Below are positions 7,980-16,707 of a DNA stretch of 64,000 nucleotides, in pieces (the first letter of the stretch is position 1; every line of letters begins with the position of its first letter). Both the position numbers and the translations under genes were made by a program. The stretch spans positions 62,001 to 126,000 of the forward strand of contig NZ_FNCJ01000003.1 in the NCBI RefSeq assembly GCF_900100735.1, written 5' to 3'. The notes under the pieces were generated by a model. It made no database searches, was not told the DNA's origin, and saw only the letters and a list, made by a program, of their open reading frames with translations. Source of the DNA: Paraburkholderia phenazinium. Lineage in GTDB: Bacteria > Pseudomonadota > Gammaproteobacteria > Burkholderiales > Burkholderiaceae.

Positions 7980-9238
7980 CAGAACCCGGGCTCCGTCGCC
8001 GGCTTCAGAAACAGTTCATGCACCGGTGCGAAGTGCGCGTAGAGCGGCAGGATCGCGCCGCCCATGGCGCGCGCATCGGCGCCGATGGTGCCTTCCAGCA
8101 GTTGCGGGCGCGCCATGCCCTCCCATTCGAAGCCATCCAGCACGCGCTCGGTGCGGCGGATGATTTCGCGCACCAGTTGCCGGTCGAGTTCGCCGTCGAT
8201 CACCACGGCTTCGAGATCGAGCAGGGCGGTTGCATTGATTAGCGCGCCGGCAATCGCAGGACATGCCGTGTCGAGCCAGCGTTCGGTATGCCGCCACCAC
8301 TCCGGCGCCAATGCGCGATGATCGTGCGCCGCGGCGGCCGGCGCGCCGGCGTCGCTCAGCCTTTGTTCCAGCACGAACCCCGAGGCCGCATGCAGCAACT
8401 GACGCGCCGGTTGACGCACGCCTGGCCATGCTGAGGAATCCTGCGGTTGACCTGTGGCATCCATCAGCGGAATCGAGCCGACTGCGCCGGCGTTACCGTG
8501 CGGGCCGCCATGCAGCCGGCCGTCGATCACCAGACCGCCGCCGATGAAGGTGCCGACGAACAGGTAGAGAAAGTTGTGGATGCCGCGCCCCTGGCCCATC
8601 ACGAGCTCGGCGGCGCAGGCGGCGGTGGTGTCCTTGGCGAACTCGACGGGCAGGCCGGTCATGGCGGCGATGCGGGCGCGGATGTCGATGTCGTGCCAAG
8701 CGTCGAGCGCATCCGGCGGCGCCCCCAGGAAATCGCGCCAGCCGCCGAGCCAAAGCGGCGCCGCCACCCCGACGCCGACTACTTGCTTGGCCCGCTCGCC
8801 GAGCGTTTCGTTAACTCTTGCGAGCTTGGCCTCCAGCGCGGGAAACAGCACACGCGGATCGGGATACGCATACTCGAGCACATCGCGGCTGCAGACGTGG
8901 CCGACGAAATCCATCGCCAGCACATCGAGGCTGCGACGCCCGACCTTGATGCCGATCGTATAGGCGCCCTCTGGCCGCAGCGCAATCGGCACCGAAGGCT
9001 GCCCGATGCGCCCCCGCACGCGCGGCTGGCGCGCCAGCAGTCCGTCGTCGATCAGACGGTCGACGATCATCGAGACGGTCTGCATCGACAGGCGCGTCAG
9101 CCGGCTGACGTCGGCTTTGGCGAGCGGGCCGTGCAAACGGATCGCCTGCAGGACGATCCGTTCGTTGAACTGGCGCATGCCGACCTGATTCGAGCCGACG
9201 GTACGTTTCAGGGGCGGGCGAGTGCCGGTGGTATCCAT
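7979..9238 (-). CDS. ROK-family transcriptional repressor (FrcR/XylR type)
   Basis: A 419-residue regulator. A winged-helix DNA-binding region lies at about 17-70 (MRQFNERIVLQAIRLHGPLA, then a second helix SMQTVSMIVDRLIDDGLL). It is followed by a sugar-kinase-like ROK domain with a GTFIGGGLVIDG phosphate loop and the LHGGPHGNAGAVG segment. The Cys-rich zinc motif of many ROK kinases is not evident, which fits a regulator rather than an enzyme. It is the last gene of the FrcBCA-like cluster (30 bp after the ATPase), and probably represses the transporter until the sugar binds. A candidate site is the dyad upstream of the binding-protein gene. Confidence 0.85.
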   Translation of the reverse strand: MDTTGTRPPLKRTVGSNQVGMRQFNERIVLQAIRLHGPLAKADVSRLTRLSMQTVSMIVDRLIDDGLLARQPRVRGRIGQPSVPIALRPEGAYTIGIKVGRRSLDVLAMDFVGHVCSRDVLEYAYPDPRVLFPALEAKLARVNETLGERAKQVVGVGVAAPLWLGGWRDFLGAPPDALDAWHDIDIRARIAAMTGLPVEFAKDTTAACAAELVMGQGRGIHNFLYLFVGTFIGGGLVIDGRLHGGPHGNAGAVGSIPLMDATGQPQDSSAWPGVRQPARQLLHAASGFVLEQRLSDAGAPAAAAHDHRALAPEWWRHTERWLDTACPAIAGALINATALLDLEAVVIDGELDRQLVREIIRRTERVLDGFEWEGMARPQLLEGTIGADARAMGGAILPLYAHFAPVHELFLKPATEPGF

Positions 9239-9268
9239 CGCGAGGCGCCCGTCAGCAGGATGCGTGCG

Positions 9269-10066
9269 TCATGCGATCGCCTTGACGTCCGCTTCCTTCG
9301 CGCCGGTCATGATGGCGACCGCTTCGGACATATGAATGTCCTTGGTGTTGACGAGCGCCGCGCGCCGTCCCAGCCGCTGGATATGGATGCGATCGGCAAT
9401 CTCGAACACGTGCGGCATGTTGTGGCTGATGAGGATGACCGGCAGGCCGCGGTCGCGCACGCGCCGGATCAGTTCGAGCACCATGTTGCCTTCCTTCACG
9501 CCGAGCGCCGCAGTGGGTTCGTCGAGAATCACCACGTGACGGGCAAACGCCGCGCTGCGCGCCACCGCGACGCCCTGGCGCTGGCCGCCGGATAAAGTTT
9601 CGACAGCCTGGCGCATCGAACGAATGCCGATCTGCAGGTCCTTCATATGGGCGGTCGCCTCTTCGAGCATGCGGCGCTTGTCGATCATCTTGAAGATCGA
9701 ACCGCGCCAGCCGGGTTTGACCAGCTCACGCGCCAGAAACAGGTTTTCGGCGATGCTCATGGCGGGCGCCACCGCGAGATCCTGATAGACGGTTTCGATG
9801 CCCTGGGCGCGTGCGTCGAGCGGGCTGCGGAATTTGACCGGCTTGCCGTCGAGCAGAATCTCGCCTTCGTCCGGCACGGTCGCGCCGGAGAGTGCCTTGA
9901 TCAGCGACGACTTGCCCGCGCCGTTGTCGCCGATCACGGCCATGATTTCACCGGGCAGCACTTCGAAGTCGCAGCCGTCGAGGGCGGTGACGTGGCCATA
10001 GCGCTTGACGAGACCACGCGCCTCTAGAACCGGCGTCACGTTGGCAGCAGTTTGGGGTGTAGGCAT
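9269..10066 (-). CDS. frcA: Sugar ABC transporter ATP-binding protein (FrcA-like)
   Basis: About 265 residues, a single ABC ATPase. It has Walker A (GDNGAGKSS), the signature LSGGQRQGVAVARS and Walker B (VVILDEPTAALG). It carries one nucleotide-binding domain, unlike the double-domain RbsA/MglA proteins, which points to the fructose-type FrcA branch. It powers the permease next to it. I chose the ATG at 10066 because AGGAG lies 6 bases before it; another ATG at 10087 overlaps the permease stop but has no ribosome site. The symbol rests on the match of gene set and order to the rhizobial frcBCA cluster, so fructose is likely but not proven. Confidence 0.8.
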   Translation of the reverse strand: MPTPQTAANVTPVLEARGLVKRYGHVTALDGCDFEVLPGEIMAVIGDNGAGKSSLIKALSGATVPDEGEILLDGKPVKFRSPLDARAQGIETVYQDLAVAPAMSIAENLFLARELVKPGWRGSIFKMIDKRRMLEEATAHMKDLQIGIRSMRQAVETLSGGQRQGVAVARSAAFARHVVILDEPTAALGVKEGNMVLELIRRVRDRGLPVILISHNMPHVFEIADRIHIQRLGRRAALVNTKDIHMSEAVAIMTGAKEADVKAIA

Positions 10067-10083
10067 GACAGGCTCCTGGTGGC

Positions 10084-11073
10084 TCATCGAGCGCCGCGGT
10101 GGGACAGTTTGTCGGCGGCGACGGCGAGAATCACCAGCATGCCGGTGATCAACACCTGGTACACCGACGACACGCCGATCAAGGTCAGGCCGTTGCGGAA
10201 CACGCCGACGATCAGCGCGCCCAGCAAGGTGCCGGTGACCGAGCCGCGTCCGCCGAACAGACTGGTGCCGCCGAGCACGACTGCGGTAATGCTGTCGAGA
10301 TTCTCGGTTTGCCCCGCTTGCGGGTCGCCCACGCCGGTACGCGACACCGACAACAGGGCGGCGATGCCGTAGATCGCGCCGGCCAGCGTATAGACGGTGA
10401 GCAGGATGCGTTGCGACGAGAGGCCCATGAGACGCGCGGCTTCAGGGTTGTTGCCGAGCGCATAGAGATGCCGTCCGGGGACGGTGTCGCGCAACACGAA
10501 CCAGGTGGCCAGATACATCAGCAGCGTCAGGACCGTGCCGTACGTCACCTGGGCAGGGCCAATGCTGAACGTGTTGCCGAGGAACATCATCGCGTCAGGC
10601 AGGTTCGAGACGCTTTCCGCATTCGAGTAGATCTGCGTGAGCGCGAAGGCGATGTTCAGGGTGCCGAGCGTGACGATAAACGCCGGCAGTTTGATACGCG
10701 TGATCAGCACGCCATTGAGCGCGCCGAACAGGGCGCTGGCGCCAATGCCACAGATAATCGCGAGGATGGGCGGCACACCGAGATTGACCGCGAACTTGGT
10801 CATGATGATCGAGCCGAACGCCATCACCATGCCGCAGGACAGGTCGATGCCGGCGGTCAGCACGATCAGCGTCTGGCCGATGGCGATGACCGCAACGACC
10901 ATGGTCTGCTGGAGGATCAGCGAGAGGTTCTGGAACGACAGGAAGCGGTTGCTCTGCGTGATAAAGAACGCGCAAGCCAGTAAAAGGGCGATCAGCGGAC
11001 CGATTTCGGCAAGCGAAGGCAGTCGCTCGGACAGGGCGCGGTGGCCGCTAGCCGGGGCAGAAGGAGTCGACAT
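10084..11073 (-). CDS. frcC: Sugar ABC transporter permease (FrcC/RbsC family)
   Basis: A 329-residue polytopic inner-membrane protein with about 8-10 hydrophobic helices. It has the family pattern QTLIVLTAGIDLSCGMVMAF near residue 65 and the cytoplasmic GNNPEAARLMG loop near 205, where the ATPase docks. A late TAVVLGGTSLFGGRGSVTGT segment is also characteristic of RbsC-type permeases. It forms the channel of the sugar importer. The start follows GAGGA. The gene is separated from the binding-protein gene by 93 bp that hold a strong stem-loop, and its end overlaps or abuts the ATPase gene. Confidence 0.85.
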   Translation of the reverse strand: MSTPSAPASGHRALSERLPSLAEIGPLIALLLACAFFITQSNRFLSFQNLSLILQQTMVVAVIAIGQTLIVLTAGIDLSCGMVMAFGSIIMTKFAVNLGVPPILAIICGIGASALFGALNGVLITRIKLPAFIVTLGTLNIAFALTQIYSNAESVSNLPDAMMFLGNTFSIGPAQVTYGTVLTLLMYLATWFVLRDTVPGRHLYALGNNPEAARLMGLSSQRILLTVYTLAGAIYGIAALLSVSRTGVGDPQAGQTENLDSITAVVLGGTSLFGGRGSVTGTLLGALIVGVFRNGLTLIGVSSVYQVLITGMLVILAVAADKLSHRGAR

Positions 11074-11115
11074 GATGGGTTTCCTCGATGCTAAAGCGTG
11101 GCTTGGGGGCCACGC

Positions 11116-11157
11116 GGCAAATCGGCGGGAGACCCATCTACGGGTCTCCCATTTGCC
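11116..11157 (-). other. Intercistronic stem-loop between binding-protein and permease genes
   Basis: A perfect 9-bp stem (GGGAGACCC / GGGTCTCCC, 6-nt loop at 11136-11141) is extended by an outer 7-bp stem (GGCAAAT / ATTTGCC), with a 4-nt bulge on one arm. It sits 9 bp after the binding-protein stop. In binding-protein-dependent transporters such structures stabilise the upstream message or stop most transcripts, so the periplasmic protein is made in excess of the permease. No T-run follows, which favours stabilisation or partial termination. Confidence 0.65.
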
Positions 11158-11166
11158 TGGGAATGC

Positions 11167-12171
11167 TTATTGGCCCCAGCAGTTCGCCAGACCGAACGTC
11201 GTGTCCTTGCTGTCGACACCGCTCATTGCCCTGTCGGTGATCAGCGTGACGCCGGTGTCGTGATAGCCCGAGACCTTCTTGCCGGTCTTGGCGTATTCGA
11301 CGCCCGCATCGACGCCAAGCGCGGCCATCTTCAGCGGATACTGCTGCGACGTGGCGGCAATGGCGCCGGCCTTGACGTTGCGCACGCCTTCACAGCCACC
11401 GTCGATCGAGACGATCATCACGTCCTTATCCTTGCCGGCGGCCTTGAGCGCTCGATACGCACCGGCTGCGGCCGGCTCGTTGATCGTATAGACCACGTTG
11501 ATGTCCGGCGACTTCTGCAAGCAGTTCTCCATCGCCGTTTGTCCCTTCGCCTGATCGCCGCGTGTGTCCTGGCTGCAGACGATGGCGGGGTCGCCTTCCT
11601 TGACGCCGAAGCCCTGCAGGAAGCCGTTGTGGCGCAGCACCCCGACCGAGACGCCCGGTGCGAGATCGAGCGTGGCGATCTTCGCCGGCTTGCCGCCCAT
11701 CGCCGACTTCGCGTACTGGCCGATCAGGACGCCGGCCTTGAAGTTGTCGGTGGCGAAGAGGGCGTCCGTGGCGTCTTGCGGTTCGGTTGGCGTATCGAGC
11801 GCGATCACCATCACCCCGGCGGCGCGGGCTTTCTTGATGCTCGGCACGATCGCCTTGGTATCGCTCGGCGTAATCAGAATGGCCTTGGCGCCCGCCGTCA
11901 TCATGTTTTCAATGGCGGTAACCTGGCTCGCGTTGTCGCCGTCGAACTTGCCGGCGGCGGTCAGCAGCTTGGCGCCGTCCTTTTGTGCCGCGGCTTCGGC
12001 GCCCTGGCGCATCTTGACGAAGAACGGGTTGGTGTCGGTTTTGGTGATGAGGCCGACTACGGGCTGATCGGCGACGGCCAGCGTGGCGCTTGCGCACCAG
12101 ACGGCGGATGCGGCGACGCACAGCGTGGCGAGACGCCGGGCGGCGGGATGCCTGCGGGAATTCTGATTCAT
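11167..12171 (-). CDS. frcB: Sugar ABC transporter periplasmic binding protein (FrcB/RbsB family)
   Basis: A 334-residue pentose/hexose-binding protein of the type I periplasmic fold. The Sec signal peptide covers residues 1-~34 (basic start, hydrophobic stretch, cleavage after LAVA). The mature part begins [20 protein letters not shown], the classic first strand and sugar-contacting Asn/Phe of RbsB-like proteins. Later [14 protein letters not shown] matches the ligand-binding D-G-G loop. It captures sugar and delivers it to the permease. The ribosome site GGAGGAG is strong. It is the first gene of the cluster, so the operon promoter and operator should lie in the 12172-12400 region. Confidence 0.88.
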   Translation of the reverse strand: MNQNSRRHPAARRLATLCVAASAVWCASATLAVADQPVVGLITKTDTNPFFVKMRQGAEAAAQKDGAKLLTAAGKFDGDNASQVTAIENMMTAGAKAILITPSDTKAIVPSIKKARAAGVMVIALDTPTEPQDATDALFATDNFKAGVLIGQYAKSAMGGKPAKIATLDLAPGVSVGVLRHNGFLQGFGVKEGDPAIVCSQDTRGDQAKGQTAMENCLQKSPDINVVYTINEPAAAGAYRALKAAGKDKDVMIVSIDGGCEGVRNVKAGAIAATSQQYPLKMAALGVDAGVEYAKTGKKVSGYHDTGVTLITDRAMSGVDSKDTTFGLANCWGQ

Positions 12172-12312
12172 GGGATGTGCTCCTCCGGATAATTGACAAC
12201 GACGTTTTTGGACTAAGGTCGATTCAATAGCTGACGGGCGCTGGGTGCGCCTCTGGTGGCCTTGTGCTACCTGCGCCGGGTGACGCGGGTCTTCGGTCGG
12301 CCGCTTTTTGAT

Positions 12313-12333
12313 TAAATCACTTTGGTTTATTTA
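12313..12333 (-). promoter_or_regulatory. Candidate ROK-repressor operator
   Basis: TAAATCA and TTATTTA form a near-perfect inverted repeat (one mismatch) with a 7-nt spacer. It lies 142 bp upstream of the binding-protein start in an otherwise GC-rich tract. ROK repressors such as NagC and XylR bind AT-rich dyads of this kind, so this is a reasonable site for the local ROK protein. This is inference from pattern and position only. Confidence 0.45.
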
Positions 12334-12538
12334 GTACAGCAGGGCGGGCGACGTGCGTCAAGAAGGGGGAATTGCTGCGGTGCGGTTGCGCAGGGCCGGT
12401 TGGTGTGCGCGCAATAGCTCGGCTGGCGTGGCGTTGAAGGGATTGGTGCGATGCAGGAAAGAGGGAGGAGGATTGGGGTAAATCTGGAGGATAAATCTGG
12501 ATCTATTTTTGATTTGTTGCGCCGCCGCAAGAACGGTT

Positions 12539-12544
12539 TATAAT
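12539..12544 (+). promoter_or_regulatory. Promoter -10 box of the 45-residue protein gene
   Basis: A consensus TATAAT box. A weak TTGCGC (12517-12522) lies 16 bp upstream as a possible -35. The transcription start would fall near 12551, inside the palindrome described next, about 40 bp before the small gene's ATG. Confidence 0.55.
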
Positions 12545-12545
12545 A

Positions 12546-12570
12546 GGGTTATTACCTAGGTAGTTAACCC
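12546..12570. promoter_or_regulatory. Nested palindrome at the promoter of the small protein gene
   Basis: GGGTTA and TAACCC form an outer inverted repeat around a perfect 10-bp palindrome, TACCTAGGTA. It starts directly after the TATAAT box, so a bound dimeric regulator would block initiation. MarR- or TetR-type repressors use sites of this size; no such gene is adjacent, so the binding protein is unknown. Confidence 0.5.
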
Positions 12571-12591
12571 TACCCTGAACTGGAGCTTGCC

Positions 12592-12729
12592 ATGAGCCAC
12601 ATCACCACCACTTCCGCCCCCGCCGCTAACAGCTGGCTTGCCCGCCTCGGCGCACTCGCTCGCCGCGCGCTGCAACTGCATCTGCAAACCTGCGCCATCA
12701 TCGCTGAAGCGCATCGCCGTCCGGAATAA
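12592..12729 (+). CDS. Small basic protein of 45 residues, function unknown
   Basis: ATG follows a GGAG ribosome site at proper spacing, and a TATAAT promoter lies ~50 bp upstream, so this short frame is probably expressed. The product has a Ser/Thr/Ala-rich start, then an amphipathic basic helix (WLARLGALARRALQLHLQ) and a Cys-containing end. It resembles the many small Arg-rich DUF1127-like proteins of Proteobacteria in composition, but I cannot assign it to a family. It is convergent with the flavo-iron-sulfur oxidoreductase gene. Confidence 0.55.
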   Translation: MSHITTTSAPAANSWLARLGALARRALQLHLQTCAIIAEAHRRPE

Positions 12730-12778
12730 AACCGGACGCCGATTGTGGTCGGGTTGCATCCCGATCGCGCCCCAGCTG

Positions 12779-14884
12779 TTACAGATCCAGAATCACCGTC
12801 GATTCTTCGCCGGTCTCCGTCTTCGCGGGTATGGCGCTGCAAATCAGTGCGTGGCCCGGCTCGATCTGCGCCTCACACGGCGCCGGGTAGGTGACTGCAC
12901 CGGCGAGTAGCCGTGTCGAACACGTCCCGCACGTCCCCGATCGGCAGTTCGACTCCGCCGTCACACCATTTGCCTCGGCAAGTTCGAGCAAACTGCCCGC
13001 TTCCTGCGACCACTTCGCTTCACGTCCGGTACGCATAAACACAACCTTTGACGACTGCGCGGCGTTTTGAGCCGACGCTGGCGCTGCCAGGCGTGTCCCG
13101 TTTGCGATGCTTTCGCTGCGCTTGACGCTCGCCGGTCCAAACGCTTCGGAGCGAATCCGCTCGTCCGCAATGTTGAGCCCGCGCAGGCCGTTGTAGAGAT
13201 CCTGCATGAAAGCGCCTGGACCGCAGAGATAAAAATCGTAGTCGCCGAATGGCAAGACGCCTTTGAGAAACGCGATGTCCACGCGTCCGAACGAGCGCGC
13301 CTCGGCCGGGTGTCCTGCCTGCGTCGCGGGCTGGCTGTCGAGCAGGTGCACCGACAAGTGCGGATGTGCCTCTGCCGCCGCCATGAGTTGGGCGGCGAAG
13401 GGATGCTCGTTGGCCTGGCGTGCGCCGTGAATGAAGTGGATGCGCTCGGGTTGGGTTGCCCCGCTAGTGTCCGCGAGTAGCGTATTGAGCATCGCGATCA
13501 TCGGCGTGATGCCGATCCCCGCGGACAGCAACACAACTGGGCGTGGGCTGCGGCGTTCCAGCTTGAAAGCGCCTGCGGGAGCCCTTGCCTCGATCACGTC
13601 CCCTTGCTGGACATGCTCGTGCAGCCATGTGGAGGCGACCCCTTCGCGTTTGACTGTGATGCGGTAGTGCTGTCCATGGTCCGCATCCGAGAGCGTATAG
13701 GTGCGCGTCGACGGCGCAGCAAGTCCGGGTACGTGCAGCCGGATCGGCAGAAACTGCCCCGGCTCGAAGTGAGGCAGCGACGAGCCGTCAGCGGACTCCA
13801 GATAGAACGAGCGCGCCGATGGTGTCTCGTCGCGCACCTCGACCACCTTCAGCTTGCGCCAGCCGGTTGCCAACGGAGCCGCTGCGCCCGACGGTGCCCA
13901 ACTGCCGGTTTTCTCGAGTTGCGGCGCATATTGCACCGGGGACCAACGAAACGGCAACGCACGCCGGATGCGCCGAACCTCGCGGATGTGAAAGCGCATG
14001 AGCCGCTCGGCGCCCGCAAACGTTTCGAGCTCCGAACCTTCCCAGATAACCTCGGCATCCACGGCGAGATACAGCAGATCGCCGCTTTCGAAGTCGATCA
14101 CCAGCAGACCCGCGCGCGGATCCTGCAGCAGATTGCCGATAGTATTGAAGAACAGGTTGCCGCTGAAATCCGGCGTGGTCAGTGTGCGCTCGTTATCCAC
14201 GCGAATGAAGCCAGGCTTGCCGCCACGATGCGAGACATCGGCGCCGCGTCCGAAGCCCGCATTGTCGGATGCATTGGCGCTGGCGATAAAGAAAGTATCC
14301 GCACGGGCGAGCAGTGCGCGGTCGGCCGGGCTGAGCGCCGGCGACGATTCTGGCGCCTCATCCGGCACGATATGCGCTTCGTCTGGAGCAGAGGCGGTGA
14401 AGGTCGGCACACGGCTCTGGATATATTTCGCGCAGTTGCCGAAGCTCTGGCTCACGCTCACCGTGAGCGTCTCTTCATCCATCGCCGTGATCACCCCATT
14501 GACCCGGTTGCGTCGACGCGTGGCGGGCTGAATGCCGAGCCCGCCGATCAGCGCGCCGACCTGCCATGCCGCAGCCAGAGGATCGCCGGCCGGAGCGCGT
14601 CCGACGATGCGCAGAGTGCGCTCGTCGGGTGTCGAGACGAATCCCGGTGCGCCGACGCGCAGCGACGCCCACGGCTGACCACTTGCGTCGAGCCCGCCCA
14701 GCACCATGAACGGCTGCTCCGCGAAGAACCGGCGATGCTGCTCGGGCATGTAGTCGCGGATTCCCCGGCGGGCGTCGACGTCCATCCGCTCCCGCACGCC
14801 TGCGCGCTCCTGCGCCTCGAGTTCACCGGCATGAAAGGGCGATTCGGCGGCGCGCCAACCAGGTGCAAAAGCAGGCGTTGACAT
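12779..14884 (-). CDS. Three-domain oxidoreductase: PNPOx-like / FAD-NAD reductase / 2Fe-2S ferredoxin
   Basis: A 701-residue fusion. Residues ~40-310 form a pyridoxamine-phosphate-oxidase-like (FMN split-barrel) domain. Residues ~335-600 form a ferredoxin-NADP reductase unit with the flavin motif RTYTLS, the pyridine-nucleotide motif VVLLSAGIGITPMIAML and a YLCGPGAFM terminus. The last ~85 residues are a plant-type 2Fe-2S ferredoxin with CRSGTCGTC and a fourth Cys near LICSA. Electrons would pass NAD(P)H to FAD to 2Fe-2S, then to an acceptor, possibly the split-barrel flavin. The physiological substrate is unknown. The GST gene lies 45 bp upstream on the same strand, suggesting a shared operon under the divergent LysR. 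Confidence 0.85.
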   Translation of the reverse strand: MSTPAFAPGWRAAESPFHAGELEAQERAGVRERMDVDARRGIRDYMPEQHRRFFAEQPFMVLGGLDASGQPWASLRVGAPGFVSTPDERTLRIVGRAPAGDPLAAAWQVGALIGGLGIQPATRRRNRVNGVITAMDEETLTVSVSQSFGNCAKYIQSRVPTFTASAPDEAHIVPDEAPESSPALSPADRALLARADTFFIASANASDNAGFGRGADVSHRGGKPGFIRVDNERTLTTPDFSGNLFFNTIGNLLQDPRAGLLVIDFESGDLLYLAVDAEVIWEGSELETFAGAERLMRFHIREVRRIRRALPFRWSPVQYAPQLEKTGSWAPSGAAAPLATGWRKLKVVEVRDETPSARSFYLESADGSSLPHFEPGQFLPIRLHVPGLAAPSTRTYTLSDADHGQHYRITVKREGVASTWLHEHVQQGDVIEARAPAGAFKLERRSPRPVVLLSAGIGITPMIAMLNTLLADTSGATQPERIHFIHGARQANEHPFAAQLMAAAEAHPHLSVHLLDSQPATQAGHPAEARSFGRVDIAFLKGVLPFGDYDFYLCGPGAFMQDLYNGLRGLNIADERIRSEAFGPASVKRSESIANGTRLAAPASAQNAAQSSKVVFMRTGREAKWSQEAGSLLELAEANGVTAESNCRSGTCGTCSTRLLAGAVTYPAPCEAQIEPGHALICSAIPAKTETGEESTVILDL

Positions 14885-14929
14885 GATGGACTCGCTGGGT
14901 GGGTTAAGAGAGCGGCGCTCGGTACGAGG

Positions 14930-15577
14930 CTATTCAGCCTCAGCGAGCAAGCCAACCTTGCTGGCGGGCATCGGCAGAAAGCGCGGCAGCGCTTCGACGC
15001 GCTTGAGCCATGCGCGGATATGCGGATACGGTTCGAGCGAAATCCCGCCTTCGGGGGCGTGCGCGATGTACGAATGAGCGGCGATGTCGGCAATCGTCGG
15101 CGTTGCGCCGATTGCGAACGGCTTGTCGCTCAACTCGGCGTCGAGCACCGTGAAGAGGTTGACTGCAATCGTTTGGGCCGTCTCCAGGTTGTGCGGTGCG
15201 CCGAATGCAGTCACCAGACGCGCAGCGCATGGGCCGTAGGCGATCTTGCCCGCGGCGAGCGAGAGCCAGCGTTGCACGGCGGCGGCGCCGAGCGGGTCCT
15301 GGGGCAACCACGATGGATCCGCATATTTGCGCGCCAGGTAGACCAGAATCGCGTTCGAATCGCTCAGCACGATCTCGCCGTCTTCTATCACGGGCACTTC
15401 GCCGAACCGGTTGAGCGCGAGGTGGGCAGGCTTGCGGTTGTCGCCGGCCTTCATGTCCAGCTCGATGACCGTGAAGGGCAGGTCGAGCATGGTCAGGAAC
15501 AGCTTGACGCGATGACCGTGGCCGGACAGCAGGGTGGTATGCAGCCGGATGGGTTGGGCAGGCCTGGCAGAGGACAT
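14930..15577 (-). CDS. Glutathione S-transferase family protein
   Basis: About 215 residues. An N-terminal thioredoxin-like domain has the glutathione-contacting FGEVPVIEDGEIVLSDSNAI segment (cis-Pro and the E/S-D-S-N pocket). A C-terminal all-helical domain carries the N-capping box TPTIADIAAHSYI. It may conjugate or reduce electrophiles in the cytoplasm. I chose the ATG at 15577 because AAGGAGCG precedes it; a longer frame runs upstream to 15889 but crosses the LysR promoter. Upstream of and co-directional with the flavo-iron-sulfur gene; divergent from a LysR gene, a common detoxification layout. Confidence 0.87.
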   Translation of the reverse strand: MSSARPAQPIRLHTTLLSGHGHRVKLFLTMLDLPFTVIELDMKAGDNRKPAHLALNRFGEVPVIEDGEIVLSDSNAILVYLARKYADPSWLPQDPLGAAAVQRWLSLAAGKIAYGPCAARLVTAFGAPHNLETAQTIAVNLFTVLDAELSDKPFAIGATPTIADIAAHSYIAHAPEGGISLEPYPHIRAWLKRVEALPRFLPMPASKVGLLAEAE

Positions 15578-15630
15578 CGAGCGCTCCTTGAAGCAAAGTG
15601 AAATGAGAATGGGCAAGTCAGGCCAGCATA

Positions 15631-15653
15631 TTCTCTGCGGACTGACCTGAGAA
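15631..15653. promoter_or_regulatory. Candidate LysR operator in the GST/LysR divergent region
   Basis: TTCTC and GAGAA are an inverted pair separated by 13 bp, interlaced with a second pair, GTCAG (15617-15621) and CTGAC (15642-15646). Both lie in the 121-bp gap between the divergent GST and LysR genes. LysR proteins bind such interrupted dyads to control the divergent gene and themselves. Confidence 0.35.
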
Positions 15654-15698
15654 GACGGATAATCATGGTTACTCTTTCCTCTCAAAGTGGACAATCGA

Positions 15699-16610
15699 AT
15701 GGCTAGCGCGAGCGATGTGAATCTCAACCGGCTGGCGGTTTTCGTGGCGGTGATCGAGGCGGGTTCGCTGACGGCGGCGGCCGAACGGCTTGGCATTGCC
15801 AAGACCATGGTCAGTACGCATATGCAGCGGCTCGAGGCGGAGGTGGGCGCGAGCCTGCTGGTGCGCACCACAAGGCGGGTCAGCGTCACCGAGGCCGGCA
15901 GGGCATTCTACGAAGCTAGCCGGCAGATCATTAGCATTGCTGACGAGGCGCTGCAGGTGGTGGAAGAAGGCGGCGGCACCTTACGCGGCACGCTACGGGT
16001 GGCGACACCGATAGATTACGGCGCGATGGTGGTTGCGCCGGCGCTGGTGGCGCTGCGGCAGGCGCATCCGGAACTGTCTATCGAACTGGTGTCGAATGAC
16101 CGGGTGGTGAATCTGCTGGCTGAGGGCGTGGATGTGGCGATCCGGGTAGGAAGGCTGGCCGATTCGAGCCATCGGGCCGTGAAAATCAGCAGTTATGTGC
16201 GCTGGGTGGTCGCAAGTCCTGCGTTTGTTGCTGCCTGGGGGAAACCGGCTACGCCTGCGGCGCTGACTGGGATGCCGTTTGTGGGGATGGCGGTGTTACC
16301 GAAGCCGTTGACGATGCCGCTTGAGAATTCGCGCGGCAGGAAACAGACGGTGCGGTTTGCGCCGGGGTTTCTTGCGGATACCGCGCCGGCTTGCCGGGCG
16401 GCGGTGCTGGCGGGCGGCGGGGTGGCGTGCCTGACGAATTTTTCGGTGGGCGAAGATGTCGCGGCGGGGCGCTTGATCCGCTTGCTGCCCGATTGGGCTT
16501 CGCCGCCGGCGGGGATTCATGCGCTGTTTCCATCGGCACGGTATCCGTCGGCGAAGGTCAGGGCGTTTGTGGATGCGTTGCGGGCGCATGTGGGGACGGA
16601 GGTGGCTTGA
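15699..16610 (+). CDS. LysR-family transcriptional regulator
   Basis: About 303 residues with the winged-helix domain at 5-65 (LNRLAVFVAVIEAGSLTAAA, then KTMVSTHMQRLEAEVG) and a periplasmic-binding-like effector domain. The ATG at 15699 is preferred; an in-frame GTG 12 bases upstream would add four residues. Transcribed away from the GST gene, which it probably controls together with the flavo-iron-sulfur oxidoreductase. The effector is unknown. Confidence 0.9.
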   Translation: MASASDVNLNRLAVFVAVIEAGSLTAAAERLGIAKTMVSTHMQRLEAEVGASLLVRTTRRVSVTEAGRAFYEASRQIISIADEALQVVEEGGGTLRGTLRVATPIDYGAMVVAPALVALRQAHPELSIELVSNDRVVNLLAEGVDVAIRVGRLADSSHRAVKISSYVRWVVASPAFVAAWGKPATPAALTGMPFVGMAVLPKPLTMPLENSRGRKQTVRFAPGFLADTAPACRAAVLAGGGVACLTNFSVGEDVAAGRLIRLLPDWASPPAGIHALFPSARYPSAKVRAFVDALRAHVGTEVA

Positions 16611-16660
16611 AAAGGGGGCTGCAGGGGCTGAGCCGTCAGTGCAACACCAACGGGCAACGC

Positions 16661-16682
16661 CGGCCCGCAAACCGCCGGGCCG
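16661..16682. terminator. Hairpin between convergent genes
   Basis: CGGCCCG and CGGGCCG form a 7-bp stem with an 8-nt loop in the 97-bp gap where the LysR gene and the paralogue cluster converge. It lacks a T-run; a shared terminator is plausible. Confidence 0.35.
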
Positions 16683-16707
16683 TCCCTCCAATGGCGCTGA
16701 GCGGGGT

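Noticed and set aside
13604..14881. A 425-codon plus-strand frame opposite the flavo-iron-sulfur gene
   Set aside because: Same shadow effect; no motif, no ribosome site, while the minus strand encodes clear flavin and 2Fe-2S motifs.
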